Positions 23,721-33,726 of a stretch of 64,000 nucleotides of DNA are shown here, in pieces. How positions within the stretch are numbered: the stretch's first letter is position 1; each line of letters opens with the position of its first letter. The notes below the pieces were generated by a model. The model made no database searches and was not told where the DNA came from. It was given only the letters and a program-made list of their open reading frames with translations. Source of the DNA: Apus apus (lineage: Eukaryota; Chordata; Aves; Apodiformes; Apodidae); assembly GCF_020740795.1 (NCBI RefSeq), contig NC_067286.1, positions 33,752,003 through 33,816,002 of the forward strand, read 5' to 3'. Position numbers and translations under genes: made by a program.

Positions 23721-26498
23721 TCAAATATTCACCTTGAACCTCCTATGCTCCAATTTGATCCCATTACCCCTTGTCCTGTCACTGGTCAACACTGAGAAAA
23801 GCCTAACTCCATCTCCCTGACATTCACCCCTTACATATTTGTAAACATTGATGAGGTCACCCCTCAGTCTCCTTTTCTCCAAGCTAAAGAGACTCAGCTC
23901 CCTCAGCCTTTCCTCATAAGGGAGATGATCCACTCCCTTAATCATCTTTGTAGCTCTGCACTGGACTCTTTCAAGCAGTTCCCTGTCCTTCTTGAACTGA
24001 GGGGCCCAGAACTGGACACAATACTCCAGATGCGGCCTCATCAATGCACAATAGAGGGGGAGGAGAACCTCTCTTGACCTACTAACCACACCCTTTCTAA
24101 TGCACCCCAGGATGCCACTGGCCTTCTTAGCCACAAGGGCACATTGCTGGCTCATGGTCATCCTCCTGTCTACCAGGACCCCCAGGTCCCTTTCACCTAC
24201 ACTGCTCTCCAGCAGGTCAGCCCCCAACCTGTACTGGTACATGGGTTTTCTCTTCCCCAAATGCAAAACTCTACACTTGCCCTTGTTGAACTTCATCAGA
24301 TTTCTCCCCGCCCAACTCTCCAGCCTGTCCAAGTCCCTCTGAATGGCAGCACAGCCCTCCAGTGTGTCAGCCACTCCTCCCAGCTTTGTGTCATCAGCAA
24401 ACTTGCTGAGGGTACATTCTATACCCTCATCCAGGTCATTGATGAAGATATTGAACAACACCGGTCCCAGTACCGACCCCTGAGGGACTCCACTAGTCAC
24501 ACACCTCCAACCAGATTCCGCCCCATTGACTACAACTCTCTGCCTCCTTCCTTTCAACCAGTTCTTGATCCACCTCACTACCTGATCACCAAACCCATTC
24601 TTGATCAACTTATCTACAAGGATGCTGTGGGAGACGGTGTCAAATGCTTTACTGAAATCAAGATAGACCACATCTACCGCTCTACCATCATCCATCCACC
24701 TAGTAATTTCCTCATAGAAGGCTATGAGGTTAGTCAAACATGATTTACCCTTGATAAAACCATGCTGACTGCTCCTGATGACCCCCATGTCCTTGATATG
24801 CCTAGAGACAGCAACAAGAACAAGTTGTTCCATCACCTTTCCAGGGATGGAGGTGAGGCTGACCGGTCTATAGTTACCCGGGTCCTCCTTCTTGCCCTTC
24901 TTGTAGACTGGAGTGACATTTGCTATCCTCCAGTCCTCAGGCACCTCTCCTGTTACCCATGACTTACTGAGGATGATGGAGAGTGGCCTAGCAATGACCT
25001 CCACCAGCTCCCTCAGCACCCTTGGGTGCATTCCATCTGGACCCATCGATTTATGGATGTCCAGATTACTCAACTGATCCCTAACCCAATCCTCATCTAC
25101 CATGTCAAACTCCTCCTCTATCTTGACTTCTTCTGGGGCTATATGAATCTGAGATTCATGGGGAAATCCTGCAGGAGTAAAGACAGAGGCAAAGAAGGCA
25201 TTCAGCACCTCTGCCTTCTTTATATCCTCTGTCACCAGGGCACCTGCCTCATTCAACAGTGGGCCAATATTGCCTCTAGTGTTAGTTTTGTCAGCTATGT
25301 ATTTGAAAAAAGCTCTTTCTATTATCCTTAACCTGGCTTGCAAGGTTAAGTTCCAAGGAGGCCTTAGCTTTCCTAATTGCCTCCCTACATTCTCTGACAA
25401 CAGTCCTATATTCCTCCCAAGTGACCAGCCCCTCCTTCCATGATCTGTAGACTTTCTTTTTCCGCTTAAGTTTGCCCAGCAGTTCCTTTTTTAACCATGC
25501 AGGTCTCCTAGCTCCCTTACTAGATTTCCTAACCATTGGGACGCTCTGATCCTGTGCTTGCAAGAAGTGGTCCCTGAATGTTGACCAGCTATCTTGAGCC
25601 CCTTTACCTTCTAGTACTCTGTCCCATGGGACTTCCCTTAACAATTGATTGAGGAGGCCAAAGTTTGCTCTGTGGAAGTCCAGGGTTCTGGTCCTGCTGG
25701 GTATTCTGTTCCTTCCACACAGGATCCTGAACTCCACCATCTCATGATCACTGCAGCCAAGGCTGCCATTGATCACCACTGCTTCAACAAGGCCCTCCTT
25801 GTTGGTAAGTACAAGATCCAGCAGCGCTCCTCTTCTAGTCGGCCTGTCCACCATTTGCATTAAGAAGTTATCATCAATGCACTGGAGGAACCTCCTATAC
25901 TGTGAAAGGCTGGCTGTGTAAGTCTTCCAGCAGATATCAGGCTAGTTAAAATCTCCCATAAGGACTAGGGACTGTAGTTGTGAGGCTGCTTTCAGCTGCC
26001 TGTAGAAAGCCTCATCAACTTCCTCATCTTGATCAGGAGGTCTGTAGTAGACCCCCACAACTGTATCACCCACACCAGCCTGCCCCTTAATTCTTACCCA
26101 CAGACTTTTAACTTGCCCCTCTTCAGCCCCTGCACAAAACTCAATACATTCTAGCTGCTCTCTCACATAAAGAGCAACTCCACCACCTCGCTTCCCCACC
26201 CTAACTTTCCTAAAAAGCACATAACCATCCATGGCCACATTCCAGTCATGTGAGCTGTCCCACCATGTCTCTGTTATTGCTACCAGATCATAACCCTTAG
26301 CCCGCACACAGACCTCTAACTCTTCCTGCTTATTCCCCATGCTGCGTGCATTAGCGTACAGGCATTTCAGGAAGCAAACAGAGCACACTGGTGGGACCAA
26401 AACCTCCTTAGACCACCTGCCTTCAGGCCCTGGTGTGTTCCTCTTGGGCTTGTCCCTAACAGACCCAGTTTTCTCCCCTTCCCCCTTCACATCTAGTT
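23721..26498 (-). pseudogene. CR1 ORF2: endonuclease plus reverse transcriptase, broken
   Basis: The polyprotein has an N-terminal AP-like endonuclease and a central reverse transcriptase. Endonuclease motifs in 26490-25942 are ANARS (residues 46-50 from 26490), ETWW (74-77), the GGGVALYVRE strand, YRPP (149-152) and GDFN (179-182). A TAG at 25942-25944 interrupts GDFN-PDICW, where intact copies have a Leu codon one base different. The same frame continues to the SDH catalytic motif (CSDHEMV, about 25750). A six-A run on the plus strand at 25306-25311 marks a one-base insertion. From there the second frame runs to 23721 with [36 protein letters not shown] and FADD (the YxDD box), so the RT core is intact. 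A TGA at 23721 removes the last roughly 40 residues. ORF2 overlaps the ORF1 end and no in-frame ATG is obvious there. Confidence 0.93.
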
Positions 26499-27564
26499 TA
26501 AAGCCCTCTCGATGAGCCCTACTAAATCCTGCCCCAAAAGCCTCTTCCCCCTCTGGGACAGGTGCATCTCACCTGCCACCATCAGGCCAGGTGTCTCATA
26601 GAGCAGCCCATGATTAAAAAAACCAAAACCCTGTCTTTGGCACCAGTCTCTTAGCCATTCGTTGACCTGTAAACTCGTCCTATTTACCTCCCCACCCATT
26701 CTTGCAGGAGGTATGGAGGCAAACACTACTTGCGCTCCAGACCCCCTAACTAGCTGTCCCAGGGCCCTGAAGTCTCTCTTCATTGCCCTTACATTTCTTG
26801 TAATAATTTCATCACTACCAACCTGAAAAATCAGCAGTGAGTAGTAATCAGAGGAATCTACTAGATTAGGGAGTTTCCTTTTAACATCTCGAATCCGAGC
26901 CCCAGGGAGGCAGCAGACCTCCCTGTGGGATGGGTCTGGTCGACAGATGGGCCCTTCTGTTCCCCTCAGAAGGGAGTCACCCACCACAATTACCTTTCTT
27001 CCTGATTGAAGAAGGCCTAAGGACTCGGGGTGACTGACGAGTCCTAGGTGCTTCGCCAGGTAAGTCTACCCCTCCAACTTCATTTTCCTGTGCCTGAATT
27101 TCCAAGGCCTCATATCTGTTCTTCAAGGGCAATTGGGAGGGTGGAGGGGGTTGGGAGGGTTTTTTCTTGCCTCTCTGAGGTTGGACTTCGCTCCATTCCT
27201 TCATGTCTCTTGAGTCCTCTCCTTCTGCCTGATGACAGGAGGGGAGGGGATCCATCACTTTCTCAACCTCTTCCATCTGCCCCTGCCTCAGGGTACAACT
27301 CCACCAATCTATTTCACTCTCACATTCTCTAATGGTTCTTAATCTTTCAACCTCCTCTGTCAGTTCAACCACCTGCCTGAGGAGATCATTTACTTGCTCA
27401 CACTGCACACATGTGGTGTCACTGACTCCCTCTGGTACCAGTGCCAGTGCCAGGCTCAGGCATTCACTGCAGCCAGAGACCTGCACGGCTGCGTGTCTGC
27501 TTGGAAGCTCCGTCTGGGTTCCCACATTCTTTTTCACTATAGTTTTTGGGCGCGTTGTGACCAT
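26493..27564 (-). pseudogene. CR1 ORF1: zinc-finger/coiled-coil and esterase-like parts, frameshifted
   Basis: The start is ATG at 27564 in the context ATCATGG. The first part (27564-26977) has a GTQTEL motif near residue 15, a CxxC...CxxC pair (Cys 32/35 and 52/55), then a Leu/Glu-rich predicted coiled coil (about 56-85) and a basic, Pro/Gln-rich region. CR1-family ORF1 proteins are known to join a PHD-like zinc module to an SGNH-type esterase. The esterase lies in another frame (26987-26493): GDS nucleophile motif, a GSDE in place of the usual GxND, and MHLSQRGK carrying the catalytic His. The Asp expected three residues before that His reads Gly here. The two frames switch by a one-base indel between about 27000 and 27015. 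ORF1 ends with TAG at 26493-26495, overlapping ORF2. The protein would act in the cytoplasmic or nuclear retrotransposon RNP. Confidence 0.9.
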
Positions 27565-27650
27565 GATCTATCTAGCTAGCTAGTTTACCTGTCCTGCTAT
27601 GAGAAAGCCACCACTGCTCCCTGCCCGCCCTCGCGCCTGCCCTCTGGAGG

Positions 27651-27682
27651 CCGCTGCCGCTCCCTGCTCTGCGCTGCCGCGT
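27651..27682 (-). repeat. CR1 5' UTR duplicated module, inner copy
   Basis: On the plus strand it begins CCGCTGCCGCTCCCTGCTCT and ends GCGCTGCCGCGT. It is identical to 27887-27918 apart from one C/T difference. Confidence 0.85.
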
Positions 27683-27886
27683 GCTCGGAGGAGCTGCCAA
27701 ATGGCCGCTTTTAAACCTGCCGCCGTTCTCGGCCGCACCCCCTGCACGTCAGCCTTCCTGCTCCTCGCAGGCTTCCCGCTCAGACTCGGGTCTCCTGGCT
27801 CTGCTCCGGCTTCGCCGTCTCCGGGAAGCCCGGCTGCTTCTCAAATCCTCAGCAATTTAAAGGAACAGCTCCCACCGCTGCCGGTG

Positions 27887-27918
27887 CCGCTGCCGCTCTC
27901 TGCTCTGCGCTGCCGCGT
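27887..27918 (-). repeat. CR1 5' UTR duplicated module, outer copy
   Basis: A second copy of the GC-rich module. Similarity to the inner copy stops at 27918, which is also where the flanking AAGTTGAA repeat begins. This supports that point as the 5' end of the insertion. Confidence 0.85.
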
Positions 27919-27919
27919 A

Positions 27920-27927
27920 AAGTTGAA
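27920..27927. repeat. Flanking direct repeat (candidate TSD), right copy
   Basis: AAGTTGAA, identical to 23509-23516. Base composition drops sharply from GC-rich to AT-rich at this point. Confidence 0.55.
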
Positions 27928-30900
27928 CTTTACTTTTTCTATTAGGGTATAGGTGTATTTGTTTCTATAGATTTAGAAATAGAAAAAGTTGGAGAATATG
28001 CTACATCTGAAAGGAAAAAACCTGCTTCTTGTATTAAAAAAGATATTCTTTTGTTTGATTAAAAAGTAGCTACCTGCTTGAGAAGAAACCACTACTAGAA
28101 TAAAGAAAATTCTAGAATACTTCTTGTAGAAAATCCTGTTCATATAAAATCAGAATGCCTTAGCTCGTGTTGCCTGTTTCTATGACTAGACAGAATGCAC
28201 CTGCACCATGTACCTCACATCGCGCAGTCAAGAGATTAAGCATCAGGCTAAGTCTATAATTTTTTCTAAGTACTGTACACTGGGTCCTGCCACACATGAA
28301 CTTGGTAAGTACAATAATAAGCAACTATCTTGTACAACACAAAATCCTGTTTGTACAGTGCTTTGAAACATCAAGACATTTGAAGGCAATTTGCTAGAGA
28401 TATAGAACAATTGAAAATACAGTCTGCAGTTTTAACCGAATGATCGTAAGCAAAGGGAAAACACGTGAGTCTTCTCTACTATCAAGGTAGGGAGTCTCTG
28501 TGTTCTTTAATCTTTTCCTCTCCTGGGGCTGTCAGTTGTTCAAAATGGCTTGAAATTATGGATTTTTTTCTCATGGACTACAATTTGCTCAGGGACTATT
28601 CAAGTAAACAAAGTCATTCAATTTATGATCTGGTTGCCTCTTTCCCTACTGTGTTTACAAAGTGTTTTCTGTAATTGTTACAATATTGATCAAGAAGTGT
28701 TTTGTAAATATTCTATAGAGTGGTGGTGTGCTTTATGTGTGGAAAAAATCAGATTATGTCAGTTCACATTTATTTCACATACAAAAAGTTCTGCACAACA
28801 TTTTTACTTTGATAAAATAATACTTTTGATTCATTTTGCTTATTCTGCAAACAAATTCCAAAATGTACAACCTAACAAACACCACAAGCTAAATAAAACT
28901 GGAGTTGTGGCTCTGTTGAAGCCAATGAGAGATTTACTTCGGTGCTGTAAGCATTGTATTTTGGAAGTTGTAAATTGTTACCAAACAGTATAAAACAAAT
29001 TTATGTTGAAATAAAAGCTAACCCAAAGTAGACTCCTTTAAAGGCCATGTTATATTCTTCTATATTAACATACAAAAAAGATCAAAAAGGAGTGAAAATC
29101 AGTACCCCAGCAATCATGGAATTTATTTTATGCATTTAGTACTCTGTAAGTTACTTGTGATGGATATGATTTCCTCTGTGCATTTTCCTCAATGTCCCTG
29201 CCAAAACTCTCTACTGAAGCTATTTCAGCTATAAACACTGGTTACTTCTTCATGTCTCTTCTAGTCCTTTACCAAGCAGCCCTGAAGAGAAGAACATTTC
29301 ATTCACAGCATGGCTTCCTTGATAGACATGTTAGCATTTGGAAGAAGGCCCCAAAGCAGCATGGTGGGGTGTGCACTCTGTCATCTCCTGTTATAGTTCC
29401 AGGTTTGCCTGCAGGTTTGGGGGCTTCACATGAGTTTCATTACTGCCCTAGGTAACATGACAAGCAAGAAGAGTTATATTAACCAGAGTTTTATTAGGCA
29501 TGCTCAGGAGCCGGTACTGTGTTCTGTGGCTTTGCAGCCTATCCCTCCACAGCCAACCCACCGCTTTCCTTTCCCCATTCAGTCCTGTCTCCTTTTGAAA
29601 CTCCAGTGTGGTTAGTTACTCCACAGCAGTGTTTTGAAAGTTGCATAAATATGAAGACTAGAAGTAGGCTTTTAAACTTTCTAACATGCCAAAGCATGAG
29701 ATCCTATGTGACATGACATGGGGTAAATATGAACCACAGACACATGAGGAGAATTGTAGAAGTGCCATGACATGAAGACATGGGGAACAGTGGCTCCTAA
29801 TGCTACTTCAGCCCATGGCATGACCAAGAAACATAGTCCCTGGGTAAAACACTGACCCTTTCCTCCCTCCTGTCCAGCACCATATCCCACACCCCACTGA
29901 GCAGTGAAGGATGAGAATTTTGTTCATTGATTGATTTAATTAACTACAAAGTACCTAAGGCACAACTGTTGTGTAATGCTGACCATTCTCCTCCTGCTTT
30001 ACAACCGCAATGCACAGAATGAGAATTCATGGTTACATATCACAACCAGAAAAAATGTTTTCTATTTCTTAGCATGTTGCATGTCTATACATTGACAGGA
30101 TCTGTCAACTTGGAAAGTTGCACATTCAAGCCCAAACCCAAGAGGGGGGAAATGGATAGGCTCAGAGTAACGGTAGTTACTCTGTCTCTGCCCTGTCACT
30201 GACCTCAACTTCAATCAGGGCACACCACACTTTAAAAAAGGAGCAGTGGGAGTGGGGCAAAAGCAGTTCAGCTCTTCTGCTGCTGCAGGTAAAGTCTGAG
30301 CAAAACTCTTTTGAGGAAAGACTGCCAATTTAGGTGAATTATGTGTGGTAGCTTTGTGATGTAGATTATTGTCCATGAGGGAGTGGATTGAAAACACTGC
30401 ACTCATTGTGCATGCACGTATAGATTATGTGATAAAATTAACTATAAATTAAGAGATCTAAACTGTCATGAAACCTGTCGCAAGAAGACCATTAAAACAG
30501 TATAGTAGCTGCATGTTAGATTACTGGACTCTGGAGTTTGTAGTTATTTCTTATACTGAAACACTGAATTCCATTTCTGACTCTTACATTATTTTGTAGA
30601 TACAGTGAGAAGCTAAGATCAGTGCTCTACTCTAAAATGAAGCAGAGTTTTCTTTCCCTTTTAGCCAGATGGGTCTCCTTAGCGAAGACTATTTATCAAT
30701 TCTTAATCCTTTTTTTTCCCCTCAAATGTCAGAAAAAAATCCAAAATATGGAAGAAGGAATCCAGCTGGGTGGTTAGTTCTGATGAGCTGAAGTGAATTT
30801 GAACACCATTAAATATTTCTAGAGTCTCTTTCAAGTGAAAAGAAACTTTTTAATAATTCCTCTTTGGTGTAATAAGATTTAGTACCTCAATTTCTGACAT

Positions 30901-32974
30901 TTTATCCCATTTAGATATGATCTGATAGTTTATTACCATGAAAGATAAAGCTGAAAAATGCAGAACCAATGTTGAAAATGATCCCTTCAAAATGTATGGA
31001 CATATGTTCAAAATAAAGAACAAAAACTATAGACTCTGGAAAAGTTAGAATGAAACAAGACTCCAGTACGGTGTCCTGGGGCCCTGGCTGGACTTGTGCT
31101 CAACCAACCTTCAGTGATGTCAGGAAGATGTTAATAAGTTGTTTTAAAATACTCTGCAGTATGCAGCTTGTGTTCAATCTAAATAGGAAGAACACAGCAT
31201 AAGAGCTAAAATAAGCAATTTTATAGACAACACAGATATTCACACGTGCTAGTGCAGGTGAGGGACCTCTCGGTACTTGCCCTTACTTCAAGGGACAGAT
31301 GAGAAGGCTTCTCTGCATCAAGACTACCTAATGGAAAGTTCAGTTGCCGGATGAAAATTTAGAAAGCCAGAGGAATAGCAACAAGGCCAGTGTGCAATGG
31401 ACCTTTGTACACACCATACATGATCCAAACTAAGGAAAGGAACAACCTGCTTCATAATTTCCTGTTTATTTTGAATGGTTCTTGCAGAAACAAAGAACAA
31501 CTTAAAGAATCAAAACACCTACATCATTAAACACATTCTCCCAAGCACCTTAAGACACCATAAAAAGAACCAGGTAGATAAAACACCACATATAAAGCCA
31601 GCCATTCTTCCTTTAGTTTACCTGACCTGGTTTATAGGCAACAAACTTTCCTGCCTGTTCTGAAATCTGCAGTTTCTTCTTAGTTTTTCTGCCTTTATAG
31701 CTCTCAGACTTACATTTCACTACGGAAGCATCCTGCTTGTAACCTCAGCCACAGGACACATACTATATTAGCAGAATGTGGCTATGTTTGCTAAAGATAA
31801 GGTTCCCCATTGTTTATGGATCCACTCGTAACCTTTGCCAAAAAATCTCTCAAGTCTGTCACAAGCAGACCAAGTGTGGGCAACCTGTTCATGCTTCCCA
31901 AGTTGATTTGAAAGTCCTTTTCTGCAGAACCCTACATTCTCCTATCGACATTTGTTTCATTCTCTCTCTGGGGCATTCCAGAGAATAATTTATGGAATGC
32001 CATTACTTTTGTGTTTGTGAATAATGGTACAAATCCCTATATTCTCTTCATCATCTGAACCAATGAAACTCACTGTTCCGTAGTTTTCTCTAGTGTTGAT
32101 TGCTATCAAAGAAAGTGCAGGCCCCAACTGCATTGGAACCTCTGTAAGAGGTGGGTTTTCTAGTGTCTTTTGAGGTGTGAATGACCACAGCAGCCGTCTC
32201 CTTCACTTGGGTCCTCACATACATTTTTTGCTGTATTTGGTATCCTATCCAATATCTGCTGTCTAAAATTCAGTGGAAATCAGCAGCTGGGTTCAGAAGT
32301 GATTAACAGAGGACATATATAGAAAGACAGAAAAATGGAGACAAGTACACCTATTTTCAAAAGGAAACTAGACTTGCAACCTTTTCACAGTTGTTAGAAA
32401 CATGAAGAACAGATATTAGACCACTGACATATGCAGAGTAATCCAAATAAACTTTGTCCAATAAGTTTAGGAGAGGGTAAACTATGCAGTTAAGTGGATT
32501 AAAAACTCACCAGCTAACAGGTCCCACAGTGAAGAATTAGCACAGAATGAGGGTGGTTCTATTGTCTGAAACTGGCATTGGGCTTGACCCTATTTAAAAT
32601 ATGCATCTGCCATATGGCAGTAAATAAACAACCAAGGCTGATAAAATTGGCAGTTAACACAGAGATCAGGAAAGCCATGATTAGCGGTCAAGTTGGCATG
32701 GTACTCTGGGTCCTTCCATAAACCAAAGTACAAAAAATAAATAATCAGAATAAGAAACTGCATGTTGGAAAACTGTATCTAACAGAACTGGAAGTCACAA
32801 CAAAAAAGTATCCTAACATGAGCTTCCTGAATGTGTGGGAGGGTTTCCAATGTGAGTAGCTGATCAGTTCTTTAGAGCTCCCAGGGACACAACTTCAACA
32901 GGCCACAGGTGATGGTGGAGCACATGTCCCATCACACTTAGTAGGGCTAAGGTAAGGTTCAAACCTGTCCCATC
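27928..32974. other. AT-rich non-coding stretch
   Basis: No gene is supported. The overlapping frames at 28465-28993 and 29192-29716 lack motifs, splice structure or strand consistency. Near 32570-32790 there is faint resemblance to a CR1-type reverse-transcriptase segment, too weak to call. Confidence 0.5.
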
Positions 32975-33200
32975 TGTTGGGTACAGATAGAATTAGGCTT
33001 TTCTAACAGCCCCTGGGTCAAGGTTATCCTTCTCTTAGTCAATCTCTTTTAACAACCCAGTTGGCGAGATGAACCTCTATAATTCTCTGCGTGGTTCTCT
33101 CAGGGTAACAACCATTCCCCAGAGATCTTATATGAAACACAGCTTTACTTAAAATTGAGTAAGATTATAAAGCTTGTCAAAAAACCACACAACAATATTA

Positions 33201-33340
33201 ATCTCAAAGCAATGGGTTACAACTCTAGTAGAATATAGCAAAATTATTCTCTCAAGGCAAAAGGTTACAACTAACAAAACTGAGCAAAATTGTGCTCTCA
33301 AACCGACAGGTTACAACAGGCAAAACTTAGCAAAATTGTA
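33201..33340. repeat. Three degenerate tandem units of 46-48 bp
   Basis: Units at 33201-33248, 33249-33294 and 33295-33340 share CTCAA, GGTTACAAC and AGCAAAATT at matching positions. Units two and three are both 46 bases and most alike. They lie within the probable LTR, downstream of its TATA-like box. Confidence 0.8.
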
Positions 33341-33512
33341 ATTGGTATTACTCTTATGTGCCAAGAATAAGGTTTGAAACACAGAGAGACAGGGAGATTA
33401 AAAAAAATATATATATAGAAAAGGATGTCACCACCCTTGGATTCTGTGATGATCTCGGCATGATGTGGTGGTCCTTGGATGGCAGGCATAAGCCCCAGGC
33501 GTTCGGAGTCTG

Positions 33513-33519
33513 CGTCTTT
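33513..33519 (-). promoter_or_regulatory. TATA-like box of the probable LTR
   Basis: The minus strand reads CCATAAAAGACGC here, with GC-rich sequence on both sides. It is consistent with a retroviral U3 promoter and is supported only by position. Confidence 0.4.
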
Positions 33520-33726
33520 TATGGCACCTGGCCCCACCTCTCCTGGGTGAGGCTTGGCCTACTTTGCCAGTCACTGTTCCTTAACAAATGACAGTGTCCT
33601 GTTTGTCAGGGTGTCTACCGAGCAAGGGGCTCCGCTTTTGAGAGCAGTGTCCAGATGGCTTGTCGAATGAGGACCCCACCTGAGCACAATTTGTCCCTAG
33701 TTTGTCAGTGTGGCTGTTTTGAGACA

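Larger units (their letters stand above)
23517..27919 (-). mobile_element. Near-full-length CR1 LINE retrotransposon
   Basis: A 4.4-kb non-LTR retrotransposon read right to left. It has a GC-rich 5' UTR (about 27919-27565), ORF1 (27564-26493), ORF2 (about 26498-23721 plus a relic tail) and a 3' UTR ending in ATTCTATG octamers at 23517-23540. Full-length avian CR1 elements are about this size and most genomic copies are 5'-truncated, so an entire copy is unusual. Mechanistically, such elements are transcribed by Pol II. ORF1p coats the RNA, and ORF2p nicks DNA and reverse-transcribes from the nick. An 8-base direct repeat abuts both ends. Lesions are few: one frameshift in ORF1; one nonsense codon, one homopolymer frameshift and one premature terminal stop in ORF2. 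It is therefore inactive in this assembly but fairly young. The GC content contrasts strongly with the AT-rich flanks. Subfamily not assigned. Confidence 0.96.
27565..27919 (-). promoter_or_regulatory. CR1 GC-rich 5' UTR / internal promoter region
   Basis: About 355 bases, strongly GC-rich, between the outer flank and the ORF1 ATG. LINE 5' UTRs carry the internal Pol II promoter. No TATA box is seen, which fits. A 32-base GC-rich module occurs twice (27651-27682 and 27887-27918, one mismatch, 236 bases apart), the second copy ending exactly at the element's outer boundary. Confidence 0.7.
32975..33726 (-). mobile_element. Probable ERV LTR, minus strand
   Basis: On the plus strand it begins TGTTGGGTACAG at 32975, so on the minus strand it ends CCCAACA, a canonical LTR terminus. 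On the minus strand a TATA-like ATAAAAGA lies near 33519-33512, followed by a probable R/U5 with 'cttattcttggcac' and 'taaagctgtgtttcatata', then 'gaggttcatctcgccaactg' near the 3' end. These words resemble avian retroviral LTR tails. The upstream limit is not fixed: TGTCTC at 33726 is one possible start. A triplicated 46-48-base unit sits inside. No 5-6-base target duplication was found, and no internal retroviral genes are attached. Confidence 0.5.

Noticed and set aside
24144..24743. 199-codon open frame on the plus strand
   Set aside because: It is the antisense of the CR1 reverse transcriptase. The minus-strand frame has all RT motifs and explains the openness.
27599..27952. 117-codon plus-strand frame in GC-rich sequence
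   Set aside because: It lies in the CR1 5' UTR and runs across the insertion boundary. Its openness comes from GC-rich composition.
32450..32880. Possible ancient CR1/L2-type reverse transcriptase relic
   Set aside because: Words such as 'ctatttaaaatatgcatctg' and 'gctgataaaattggcag' loosely echo the FNIFINDLD and ADDTKL coding blocks, but no continuous reading or spacing supports it.
32949..32974. tRNA primer-binding site beside the 32975 LTR end
   Set aside because: A TGG lies two bases outside the LTR end on the minus strand and a TTTGAACC follows, but the spacing does not fit a tRNA acceptor stem plus T arm.
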